Shown in pieces: positions 1-6,402 of a stretch of DNA of 38,174 nucleotides; positions within the stretch are counted from its first letter, which is position 1, and the number at the start of each line of letters is the position of its first letter. The notes below the pieces were generated by a model. It ran no database searches. It saw nothing but the letters and a program-made list of their open reading frames with translations, and was not told where the DNA came from. Position numbers and translations under genes: made by a program. The stretch is from Phenylobacterium sp. (GTDB lineage: Bacteria; Pseudomonadota; Alphaproteobacteria; Caulobacterales; Caulobacteraceae), in assembly GCA_018001015.1 (NCBI GenBank), contig JAGNIV010000027.1, positions 1 to 38,174 on the forward strand, in the 5' to 3' direction.

Positions 1-127
1 CCCTTGACGCCAACCTCAACGACTGACTCCATAGCCGCCGTCGGTCAGCCTCCAGACCGCCCACGATCACGTGGAACAGGCGCCCACCATCGCGTGGAAT
101 AGGCGCCCACGATCACTGGAATGCGCA
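1..127. mobile_element. Terminal fragment of an IS21-like insertion sequence
   Basis: This stretch carries three tandem copies of a unit of the form CGCCCACGATCACGTGGAA, and recognisable recombinase coding sequence starts right after it. IS21-family elements are known to carry several transposase-binding repeats near each end and to finish in 5'-TG...CA-3'. Here the repeated part ends in ...TGGAATGCGCA at 127, which fits such a terminus. A reading frame at 3-26 ends in residues LDANLND and a stop; it could be the tail of an element-encoded gene, but that is too short to assign. The family call rests on repeat architecture only. The rest of the element, if present, lies left of the window. Confidence 0.45.
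58..125. repeat. Three tandem 23-bp repeats (IS end)
   Basis: The units are 58-80, 81-103 and 104-125. Units 1 and 2 are both 23 bp and differ at only a few positions. Unit 3 matches up to the TGGAA core, lacks one G, and then diverges to ATGCGC. The shared core is CGCCCAC-ATC-CGTGGAA-AGG. There are no spacers between units, so this is not CRISPR. The likely role is a cluster of transposase-binding sites at an insertion sequence end. Confidence 0.75.
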
Positions 128-489
128 ATCTGGTGGCCTTCCTGGGCGATATCCAGGCCCAAGGCTGTGACCTGTATCTGCACCAACAGGCCATCGACAC
201 CAGCACCCCGTCAGGCCGAATGCTCTTCCAGATGATGGGGGTCTTCGCCGAGTTTGAACGCTCCATGATCACGTCCAGAATCCTGGCCGGGCAGAAACGC
301 GCCGTCGCCAACGGGATCAAGATCGGCAGGCCCAGCATCCCGCCGATCCGTCTGGAGAAGGTCAAACGAGCCTTGGAAGACGGTCAGTCCATCAGGACGA
401 TCGCCAAGGCCACCGGCATGTCCACGGCCACCGTCATGCGCGTCAAACGGTCCATGAACGAGGGCGCCGAAGAGACCGTCGCCGCCTGA
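121..489 (+). pseudogene. Serine recombinase, N-terminally truncated
   Basis: The product matches the C-terminal two thirds of a small serine recombinase (resolvase/invertase family). It has the end of the catalytic domain (HQQAIDTSTPSGRMLFQMMG, then VFAEFERSMI), the arm helix, and a C-terminal helix-turn-helix of the Hin type (SIRTIAKATGMSTATVMRVK). The N-terminal part with the catalytic serine and the RxGR segment is missing: homologous sequence begins at about NLVAFL, and an in-frame stop lies at 100-102. The apparent start ATG at 121 belongs to the repeated IS end rather than to the original gene. At 122 residues it is about two thirds of the usual 180-200. It therefore cannot catalyse strand exchange, although the DNA-binding domain is intact and might still be made. 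Confidence 0.85.
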
Positions 490-523
490 GGCGGCCCACC
501 ATCACCACGAAGAACGCCTCCCC

Positions 524-673
524 ATGACCGACGACCACGATCTTGAAGAGCCCCAATACAACGTCAGTCAGACGGTCGAAAACGGCGATCCTCTGAATCG
601 TGTCGGGTGCGCCATTCTTTTCAATAGTTTGTCGGATTCGGAGCTTGCTGGCCGTTGGGGGCTGACCCCCTAG
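524..673 (+). CDS. Small acidic hypothetical protein (weak call)
   Basis: This 49-residue frame begins MTDDHDLEEPQYNV and ends WGLTP. It lies 34 bp after the recombinase stop and runs head-on into the epimerase-like gene at 685. No clear Shine-Dalgarno sequence precedes the ATG. The first part looks protein-like and acidic; the end looks random, so it may be a decayed gene. No family is recognised. The whole interval 490-684 contains nothing else that can be supported. Confidence 0.25.
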   Translation: MTDDHDLEEPQYNVSQTVENGDPLNRVGCAILFNSLSDSELAGRWGLTP

Positions 674-684
674 CCACCGCCGCC

Positions 685-1584
685 CTACCGAACAAGACCG
701 ACCCGGAAATCGCGATAGGTCGGAGACCATCCCAGGGTCTCCTTGGCGCGGGCGTTGGTGAGGCGGAACGAAGCGAAGCCTGTCCGCCCCCCGCCCTCTG
801 GAGGCGGTCCTCCCGTGACCTGCGCGATATAGCTGAACAGATCGCGCCAACGCGTCGGCTCGTCATCGGCGATGATGAGTGTCTGTTTCGATGGCCAGAG
901 GCCGAGCGCGGCCATCGCCGCGTTCGCCATGTCAGCGATGTGGACGAGTGACACGAACGCGTCTCCATCCCCGGGCAATTGGAGTTTTCCAGCCGTCGCC
1001 CGGGAGAACCAAGCGTCGTCGAAACCCGTGCCGGGTCCGTAGAAAAGCGCGCCTCGGAGGATGACCCAGTCCAGTCCGGATGCTTTCACCGAGCTTTCCA
1101 TGGCAAGCGAGGCCCTGATTGCCTTTGAGGTCAGGTCATCGCCGATCGGTTCAAACACCGTAGTCTCATCTGCGAATTCATCGCCGGCCGCGCCCATCAT
1201 CGCGATGCTCTGCTGCAGCAGGCGCGGAACTCCAGCCTCTTGGCAGGCCGCGATGAGATTGGGCGCCCCCTCGGCCCGCACCCGGTCATTGGTTGCATAG
1301 TCGCCTCGTCCGCTCGGGCCCGGAAGCGAGGTGGCGAGGTTGACGCAGACATCGCAGCCCTCAACGGCGGCGATCAGCGCCTTGCGGTCGAAGATGTCGG
1401 CCACCCGCACGTCGGCTCCGCAGGCGAGGGCCAGGGCCGCCGCCTCCGGACGCCTGACGATGCAGCGGGTCACAGCCCCCGCGGCCACCAGGCGCGGCGT
1501 GAGATGACGGCCGAATACGCCGTTTGCCCCGAGCACGGCCACATTCAGGCCCGCCAGGGTCGATCCGGCTCTACGCAAGGTCAT
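685..1584 (-). CDS. NAD(P)-binding epimerase/dehydratase-like protein
   Basis: This 299-residue protein has an N-terminal Rossmann fold with the dinucleotide motif GANGVFGRH at about residues 19-27, followed by the VRRPEA and ADIFD segments typical of atypical/extended short-chain dehydrogenases. The mid-region (LDWVILRGALFYGPGTGF) and the C-terminal part ending in ETLGWSPTYRDFR fit the NAD-dependent epimerase/dehydratase family, whose substrate-binding half is C-terminal. The substrate cannot be told from sequence. A GGGAGA ribosome site lies about 10 bases upstream of the ATG at 1584. It is transcribed leftward, convergent with the recombinase fragment, and shares a 283-bp intergenic region with the divergent sugar symporter gene. 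Confidence 0.85.
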   Translation of the reverse strand: MTLRRAGSTLAGLNVAVLGANGVFGRHLTPRLVAAGAVTRCIVRRPEAAALALACGADVRVADIFDRKALIAAVEGCDVCVNLATSLPGPSGRGDYATNDRVRAEGAPNLIAACQEAGVPRLLQQSIAMMGAAGDEFADETTVFEPIGDDLTSKAIRASLAMESSVKASGLDWVILRGALFYGPGTGFDDAWFSRATAGKLQLPGDGDAFVSLVHIADMANAAMAALGLWPSKQTLIIADDEPTRWRDLFSYIAQVTGGPPPEGGGRTGFASFRLTNARAKETLGWSPTYRDFRVGLVR

Positions 1585-1867
1585 CTTCTCAATCTCCCGC
1601 CGGCCGCCGGGTCTTTATCCCTGGGGCTAGTCCGATCCCCACCTATCCTTGAACAGGCGGGCCCATGTCCAAGCGATAGTCTGCCTAGGACCAATCAGCT
1701 TTTTGCATGATGGTGCGTGTTTCACGACGACCGCATCATGGCTCGCCGTTCCCAGCCTCACCGCGTCAGGCCTGAGGCCGAGGCCGATTGACACCCCGCA
1801 AGCCCGGCCCCCTGATGTTCGGATTCATCCGGCTTTACGACCGGCGTTCATTTTGTAGGAAACCATA
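1585..1867 (+). promoter_or_regulatory. Divergent intergenic region with a spaced inverted repeat
   Basis: This 283-bp region lies between two divergent genes and holds no supportable gene. It contains CATGATG at 1706-1712 and its reverse complement CATCATG at 1734-1740, a possible operator for the transporter gene. A TTGACA hexamer lies at 1788-1793, but no convincing -10 box follows it at the expected distance. TAGGAAAC just before 1868 is the ribosome site of the symporter. The regulatory assignment is inference. Confidence 0.3.
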
Positions 1868-3382
1868 ATGGCCAGTTCGGCGCACACTTCAGGCGCGCGC
1901 GTACCTCTTCGCACCAAATTCTTCTTCGGCCTCGGCGCCACCGCCGAGAGCATCACCCTGGCCGCGGTCGGCGGCTATGCGATGTTCTACTACAATCAGG
2001 TCCTGGGCCTGCCGGCGACGCTGGCGGGTCTGGCCATCACCGTCAGCCTGGTGCTGGACGGTTTCGCCGATCCCATTGTCGGCTCGCTGTCGGACCGCAC
2101 GCGCGGAAAGCTCGGCCGCCGACACCCCTACATGTATCTCGCGCCCGTGCCGGTGGCCCTCTGCATCGTGGCCCTGTTCAATCCCCCAGCCGCCTTCTCG
2201 CACCTGTGGCTGTTCGTCTGGTTCTCGGGCTTCATCGTCACCCTGCGGGTGTTCATGGCCGTGTACCACGTGCCGCACCTGGCGCTGGGGGGCGAGCTCT
2301 CCGGCGACTATACCGAGCGCAGCCGGGTCATGAGCTGGAACAACCTGCTGGGCATGATCGGCACGGCGGGCGCCAGTTTCGTGGCGCTGACCTTCTTCTT
2401 CCACAAGACCGCGGAATATCCGCGCGGCCTGCTGAACCCCCACGCCTATACGCCCTTCGCCTTCGCGGTGGCCGGCTCCGGCATGCTGCTGCTGTTCGCC
2501 TCGGCCTGGTTTACCCGCGACCGCATTCCGCTGCTGCCCAAGACCCCGGACGACCTGCCGGCCTTCAGCCCCTTCGAGTTCTTGAAGGACATGGGCAGCG
2601 CCTTCTCCAACCGGAACTATGTGTACCTGCTGATCGCCTACTTCTTCCTGTCCCTGATGCTCGGCATCCGCCAGGGTCTGGGGCTCTACATGAACACCTT
2701 CTTCTGGGAGTTCACATCCGAGCAGATCCGCTGGTTCGTGATCGGCACCATCAGCGGCTACTTCCTGGGGTTCGCCACCGCGGCCAGACTGCACGGGCGG
2801 TTCGACAAGAAGATCGCCATCATCGTCACCTGCGTCCTGCTCGCGACGATCCCGGCCATCGCGCCAAGCCTACGGATCCTCGGCCTGTTCCCCGAACCGG
2901 GCCAGCCGATGCTGCTGCCGCTGATCATCATCTTCACCGGCCTGGGCTCCTGCGTGGCCAGCATCATGAGCATCAGCGTCATGTCGGCCCTGGCCGATAT
3001 CGCCGACGAGAATGAGGTCCGCTACGGCTACCGGCAGGAGGGGGTGCTCTATTCGACCCGGGCCCTGTTCTCCAAGATCGACGCCGCCATCGGTCACTTC
3101 TTCGCCGGCATGGCCCTGGACATCGTGGCCTTCCCCGAAAAAGCCCAGCCGGGACAGGTCGATCGGCAGACCCTGATGGACCTGGCCCTGGTGGACGCGC
3201 CCATCGCCACCGTTCCGGGCCTGATCGCGGTGTTTTTCTACGCCCGCTACAAGATCAACCGGAAGAGCTACGACGCGACCCAGCTCCAGCTCCAGGTCCT
3301 GCGCCGCGAGCGGGCCGCCAGGGCCGCGCCGGCCGGCCAGCCGGGCGCGGAACCCGACGGTCTGATCGCAGAGGCGACCTAG
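1868..3382 (+). CDS. GPH-family (MelB-like) sugar:cation symporter
   Basis: This 504-residue inner-membrane protein has about twelve hydrophobic segments. The signature region VLDGFADPIVGSLSDRT followed by GRRHPY near residues 58-86 is the hallmark of the glycoside-pentoside-hexuronide:cation symporters of the major facilitator superfamily. In MelB the equivalent acidic residues bind the coupling cation. The second half carries the charged loop DENEVRYGYRQEGVLYS, also typical of the family. The substrate is probably a glycoside or oligosaccharide and cannot be narrowed further. The start is set by TAGGAAAC a few bases upstream. No glycosidase or regulator lies next to it. Its stop codon lies at the outer edge of a palindromic repeat element. 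Confidence 0.88.
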   Translation: MASSAHTSGARVPLRTKFFFGLGATAESITLAAVGGYAMFYYNQVLGLPATLAGLAITVSLVLDGFADPIVGSLSDRTRGKLGRRHPYMYLAPVPVALCIVALFNPPAAFSHLWLFVWFSGFIVTLRVFMAVYHVPHLALGGELSGDYTERSRVMSWNNLLGMIGTAGASFVALTFFFHKTAEYPRGLLNPHAYTPFAFAVAGSGMLLLFASAWFTRDRIPLLPKTPDDLPAFSPFEFLKDMGSAFSNRNYVYLLIAYFFLSLMLGIRQGLGLYMNTFFWEFTSEQIRWFVIGTISGYFLGFATAARLHGRFDKKIAIIVTCVLLATIPAIAPSLRILGLFPEPGQPMLLPLIIIFTGLGSCVASIMSISVMSALADIADENEVRYGYRQEGVLYSTRALFSKIDAAIGHFFAGMALDIVAFPEKAQPGQVDRQTLMDLALVDAPIATVPGLIAVFFYARYKINRKSYDATQLQLQVLRRERAARAAPAGQPGAEPDGLIAEAT

Positions 3383-3494
3383 AGCATTTTCCGATAAGTG
3401 TGAAACGGTTATCGGATCGAAAAATGCTCTAAACTTTTGAATTAGAGCCCTTTTTACCCGATCTGATTGAGTCAATCAGATCGGAAAGGGCTCT
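3381..3494. repeat. Composite double-palindrome intergenic element
   Basis: Two palindromes lie in series between convergent genes. The first (3381-3430) has outer arms AGAGCATTTT/AAAATGCTCT and inner arms CCGATAA/TTATCGG. The second (3444-3494) has outer arms AGAGCCCTTT/AAAGGGCTCT and inner arms of 13 bp (CCGATCTGATTGA and its complement) separated by one G. Both start with AGAGC and end with GCTCT. The stop codons of the two flanking genes fall in the element's edges, so it probably terminates both transcripts. Similar palindromes are dispersed in alphaproteobacterial genomes. The exact centre of the second one is GAGTC, a GANTC site. Confidence 0.8.
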
Positions 3495-4269
3495 AGACGA
3501 TCAGACGGTCGCGGATGGCCTCACGGGTCGCCGCGTCCGCTCCGATCCCATCAAGATAGGCTTCCACCGAACCGCTACGGCTGGTGATCGACGCGAAGGC
3601 CGCGTCCAGATAGCTGGCGTCGACGCCAAGAAAGGCGCGCACCGCGGTCGCCGACGGGCGCTTGCCGAGCGACTTTTCCAGCGCCTCGGTGATCATCGGC
3701 AGCCGCTGCTCGACCCGGGCCGCCACATTGGTCAGCAGATAGTCCGCGCGCGCGTCGTCGGCGTGGACGCCGAGGACCTGGTGGGTGAGCGCCGCCAGCA
3801 GGCCGGTGCGATCCTTGCCGGCCGTGCAGTGGATCAGAACCGGGCCGTCACCCGCCGCCAGGGCCGCGAAATACCGACCGAACAGCTCCAGGTGCCGCGG
3901 CTCGAAAGGCGCCTTGTCGTAATAGTCGAGGAAGAAGGCGCGCGCGCTTTCCGGGGTCAGGTCGGTTTCACGCAGGAAGGCCACGTGGGGCGCCTCGGCA
4001 TGGTCGCCCAGATCGCACTGGATCACCTGGGCCGCGAAGCCCTCGTGTCGCAGGCTGGGATCATTGTCACGCTCGCGCGGCCGTCGCAGGTCAACCAGGG
4101 TCGCGAGCTTCAAGGCCGCCATGATCTGAAGATCGGCCGGCGTGGCGCGAGCTTGATGGGCGGCGCGGAACAGTTGGCCAGAGGCGACGCGGCCCCCACC
4201 CACGGCGTAGCCGCCGTAGTCGCGGAAATTCTCGACGCCTTCGAGGGGCAGGATACGGGGATCGGTCAT
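3493..4269 (-). CDS. Tyrosine-protein phosphatase (LipA/PtpB-like)
   Basis: The 258-residue product contains the Cys-based phosphatase loop HCTAGKDRTG (Cys nucleophile, Arg binding phosphate) and the family N-terminus with NFRDYGGY, which places it with the atypical tyrosine/lipid phosphatases of the MptpB/LipA type. In that family the Lys and Asp inside the loop (GKD) go with phosphoinositide or broad dual specificity. The start at 4269 is chosen because GGAGAGG lies four bases upstream; a second in-frame ATG at 4290 would add seven residues. The start codon and ribosome site are inside a long inverted repeat (separate entry). The stop codon lies in the composite palindrome shared with the convergent symporter gene. 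The four-cysteine gene lies 63 bp upstream on the same strand. Confidence 0.88.
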   Translation of the reverse strand: MTDPRILPLEGVENFRDYGGYAVGGGRVASGQLFRAAHQARATPADLQIMAALKLATLVDLRRPRERDNDPSLRHEGFAAQVIQCDLGDHAEAPHVAFLRETDLTPESARAFFLDYYDKAPFEPRHLELFGRYFAALAAGDGPVLIHCTAGKDRTGLLAALTHQVLGVHADDARADYLLTNVAARVEQRLPMITEALEKSLGKRPSATAVRAFLGVDASYLDAAFASITSRSGSVEAYLDGIGADAATREAIRDRLIV

Positions 4270-4294
4270 GAGCCTCTCCATGAGGCTCATGACC
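4264..4294 (-). promoter_or_regulatory. 13-bp hairpin enclosing the phosphatase start
   Basis: The arms GGTCATGAGCCTC (4264-4276) and GAGGCTCATGACC (4282-4294) are perfect complements separated by five bases. In the mRNA of the minus-strand phosphatase gene this would form a 13-bp stem. The authentic ATG (4267-4269) lies in the 3' arm, and the Shine-Dalgarno GGAGAGG spans loop and stem. A second in-frame ATG lies in the 5' arm. Such a structure should hinder ribosome access; a dyad bound by a protein is the alternative reading. Confidence 0.6.
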
Positions 4295-4332
4295 TTAGAC
4301 GGCGAGTATGACGGCCCGTCAGGCGCCGGATG

Positions 4333-4545
4333 TCAGAGCTGGTTGTACTCGCCGCAGCGGCACTTCACGACCACTTCGCGGGCCGAGGCCTCGTCCTGGC
4401 CGACCAGGATCACCTCGTCGCAGGCGCCGCAGGTGAAGGCCGCGCCGATGTCGGAGGTCTTGTCGAGGTCGATCGCGACAGCTTCCACCAGGTCCCGGCG
4501 GCCGATGAACAGGCTGGGGAACACACGCATCGAAGTCATGATCAT
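4333..4545 (-). CDS. Small four-cysteine, zinc-ribbon-like protein
   Basis: This 70-residue protein starts MIMTSMRVFPSLF and has four cysteines, arranged as CGAC in the middle and CRC near the C-terminus (KCRCGEYNQL). The CxxC...CxC spacing suggests a single zinc-ribbon-like metal site. No enzymatic domain is visible and no named family is recognised. The ATG at 4545 is preceded by GTGAGGCG at a good distance; a longer frame to 4629 has no better start. It lies 63 bp upstream of the phosphatase on the same strand, so the two may share a transcript. Confidence 0.65.
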   Translation of the reverse strand: MIMTSMRVFPSLFIGRRDLVEAVAIDLDKTSDIGAAFTCGACDEVILVGQDEASAREVVVKCRCGEYNQL

Positions 4546-4682
4546 CGAAATCGCCTCACTGTGGCTCAAACTCACGGGGTCTCGGCCCCGCCCTGCAAGA
4601 ACCAGGGTTATGAGCTTCATTTGCTGCAATGCAATGACAACCTCCTGCCTTGCGCAGAAAGGCGTCAGATGGCGGGAGGCGC

Positions 4683-4724
4683 CGCCAACTTGCGCGGCGC
4701 AACATCGCCGGCGCCGCGTTGGCG
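4683..4724 (-). terminator. Possible terminator hairpin after the glycosyltransferase
   Basis: The arms CGCCAAC (4683-4689) and GTTGGCG (4718-4724) bracket a GC-rich interior that can pair further. The structure lies directly downstream of the minus-strand glycosyltransferase stop. There is no U-tract, so intrinsic termination is uncertain. The rest of the gap 4546-4725 holds only the upstream region of the four-cysteine gene. Confidence 0.35.
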
Positions 4725-4725
4725 A

Positions 4726-5472
4726 TCAGCGGGCCTGGGCGTCCATCAGGCTGCCGGCATAGGCGGCGTGGCCGACATGGGTCAGGCGCGTCTGGAAGTC
4801 AGCGAACACCTGGCCTCCCAGGTCGCGCCAGCGGCGGCAGAAGGCGTAGTCTTCGGAGAGGTGCTCGCCGGTCTCGGTCTCGATGAAGGTCTCGAAGATC
4901 ATCGCGGCCTCCGCGGTCCCGCCGCCGGAGGTGTCCCCCAGCCGCGCTTTCAGCTCCGGATGGGCGGCGGCGACCTGTTCCACCACCGTGCGCTTGATCA
5001 GCATGAAGCCCGTCCCGAGATAGGCCACCGGGCCAAAGCCGTCGTCATCGACCTCGACGCTGTTGTTCGGGGTGGGGATGAAGCGGACCACATAGCCCAC
5101 CGAGGCGGCCATGAGGTCGCGCTTCCCATCGAGGACCGCCTGGCGAACCTTGGTCCAGTCGATGCTCTTGATGGGATAGACTCCGCCGACAAGATCACGG
5201 TCGGCGTCCAGCAGGCGGAACACTTGCTCCGGCCGGAACCCGATGTCGGCGTCCACGAACAGCAGGTGGCTGGCGCCGCTTTTCAGAAACTTGTCAGCCA
5301 TGGCCGCCCGGGCCCGGGTGATGAGGGCGTCGCCGCCGCCGAGTTCCACGGTCAGCCCGACGCCGCGCGCGGCGCAGGCGACCTGGAGGTCCAGGACCGA
5401 GCGCATGAAGTGGATGTGGGCGAGCCCACCGTAGCAGGGGGTCGCCAGGAAAATCGATGGGGCCTTGGCCAT
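4726..5472 (-). CDS. Glycosyltransferase-like protein (GT-A fold, DxD)
   Basis: The 248-residue product begins MAKAPSIFLATPCYGG, a GT-A type first strand. The segment HLLFVDADIGF contains the DxD-type metal/nucleotide-sugar site, and LVGGVYPIKSIDW plus GTGFMLIKR resemble Anp1-like and family-2-like glycosyltransferases. It has no signal peptide or membrane segment, so it should be cytoplasmic. The donor and acceptor are not evident. The start at 5472 is chosen because homology begins there, although no strong ribosome site is visible; a longer frame reaches 5523. The 34-residue membrane protein gene lies 60 bp upstream on the same strand, followed further upstream by a lipoprotein gene. Confidence 0.75.
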   Translation of the reverse strand: MAKAPSIFLATPCYGGLAHIHFMRSVLDLQVACAARGVGLTVELGGGDALITRARAAMADKFLKSGASHLLFVDADIGFRPEQVFRLLDADRDLVGGVYPIKSIDWTKVRQAVLDGKRDLMAASVGYVVRFIPTPNNSVEVDDDGFGPVAYLGTGFMLIKRTVVEQVAAAHPELKARLGDTSGGGTAEAAMIFETFIETETGEHLSEDYAFCRRWRDLGGQVFADFQTRLTHVGHAAYAGSLMDAQAR

Positions 5473-5532
5473 ATGACGCTCTCGTGAAGGCGTCAGCTTC
5501 CGGTGCGCGGGCGAGAAGCGCAAGCGCCGGCG

Positions 5533-5637
5533 TTAGTAGACCAGCTTGAAGCTCGCGAGCGCGGCGGCGGCGGTGAGAAAGAGGATCACCGCCAGGATTT
5601 CGTAGCGTTTGAAGAGGGGGCCGTTCGGCGATCGCAT
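5533..5637 (-). CDS. 34-residue single-pass membrane protein
   Basis: This frame encodes MRSPNGPLFKRYE, then a hydrophobic helix (ILAVILFL, then an alanine-rich stretch), and ends SFKLVY. It has a basic N-terminal flank and one predicted transmembrane segment of about 18-20 residues. The ATG at 5637 has a near-ideal ribosome site, GGGAGA with six bases spacing. It lies between the glycosyltransferase and the Cys-rich lipoprotein, all on the minus strand, so it may be part of that transcript. No family is recognised. The good ribosome site and the compact basic-hydrophobic-polar layout argue that it is a real small gene. Confidence 0.6.
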   Translation of the reverse strand: MRSPNGPLFKRYEILAVILFLTAAAALASFKLVY

Positions 5638-5652
5638 CTTGGTCTCCCAGTC

Positions 5653-5667
5653 GTCCCGTGACGGGAC
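5653..5667. promoter_or_regulatory. Palindrome upstream of the small membrane protein
   Basis: GTCCCGTGACGGGAC is a 7+1+7 perfect palindrome, 15 bases upstream of the small-protein start and 35 bases after the lipoprotein stop. It could be an operator for the small gene or a short hairpin ending lipoprotein transcription. It has no U-tract. Confidence 0.35.
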
Positions 5668-5702
5668 ATCAAGGGTTTGTCAGGGCAAGCGTCAGGCCAG
5701 CC

Positions 5703-6353
5703 TCAGGGGCGGGCCGGAACCTTGCCAGGCCAAGTGAGAAAGCCGTTTCGGTCACGACCGGCGGCCTCGCGCGGCGCGCACCCGCCGCAATCCCGTCCGT
5801 CGCCGCGACTGTCATAGCCGCCGCGCTGCTCGTAGCCGGCGGCGTAGCGGCGGCCGCCCGAGCTGTAGGCTTCCGACTGCTCGGAATAGTATTCGCCGGA
5901 AGTCTCTCGCTCATCGACGCTCATGACGCCGCCGTGGATGCGGCGGTCGGGAACTTCGACATAGTCGTCATAGGCGGGCGCCGAGGGGACCGCGTAGGAC
6001 CGTTGCTGGGCATAGGCGTATTCACGCACCTCGCCGTAATGGCGCTCGACTTGGGCCCGCTCGATCTGGGCGCGCTGCACAGAGGCGACGCGGCGCACGG
6101 TCGGGCGCGCGGCTTGGCGATGGACGGCCGGGCGATAGACCGGCCGCTCCGGTTCGGACGCCATGGCCGTCGGCTGGGCGGCGATCGGCGTCGGCGCGGC
6201 GGCCGGCGGGCAGGTGGCCGCCGTCGGGGCCGGCTTGCAGCAGCAGTCGGCGGGCTTGGCCGCGGGGGCCTGGGCGATCTTCAACGCGCCGGTGGAATCG
6301 CAGGCGGCGAGGCCGAAGAAGGCCAGGGCGGGAATGAGGGAGCGCAGGCGCAT
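5703..6353 (-). CDS. Cysteine-rich exported lipoprotein
   Basis: This 216-residue protein has a classic lipoprotein signal: MRLRSL, a hydrophobic core, and the lipobox LAAC with Cys18 as lipidation site. The mature part has a CCC triplet followed by a Pro/Ala-rich linker (about residues 35-60), a basic Arg/Gln-rich middle (VRRVASVQRAQIERAQVERH), and a Tyr/Gly/Ser-rich low-complexity tail with a CGGC motif. The extra cysteines are unusual in a periplasm-facing, mostly disordered protein and could bind metal or form disulfides. The start at 6353 is supported by GGAGG seven bases upstream. No family is recognised. The demethylase-like gene lies 49 bp upstream on the same strand. Confidence 0.75.
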   Translation of the reverse strand: MRLRSLIPALAFFGLAACDSTGALKIAQAPAAKPADCCCKPAPTAATCPPAAAPTPIAAQPTAMASEPERPVYRPAVHRQAARPTVRRVASVQRAQIERAQVERHYGEVREYAYAQQRSYAVPSAPAYDDYVEVPDRRIHGGVMSVDERETSGEYYSEQSEAYSSGGRRYAAGYEQRGGYDSRGDGRDCGGCAPREAAGRDRNGFLTWPGKVPARP

Positions 6354-6402
6354 TGAGGTCCTCCGGCGGCCCAAAAGCCGCAGTCGGACCAACCGTTGGA
6401 GA

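Noticed and set aside
58-125. Tandem 23-bp repeats as a CRISPR array
   Set aside because: The units are directly adjacent with no spacers, there are only three, and they sit at the end of an IS-like sequence.
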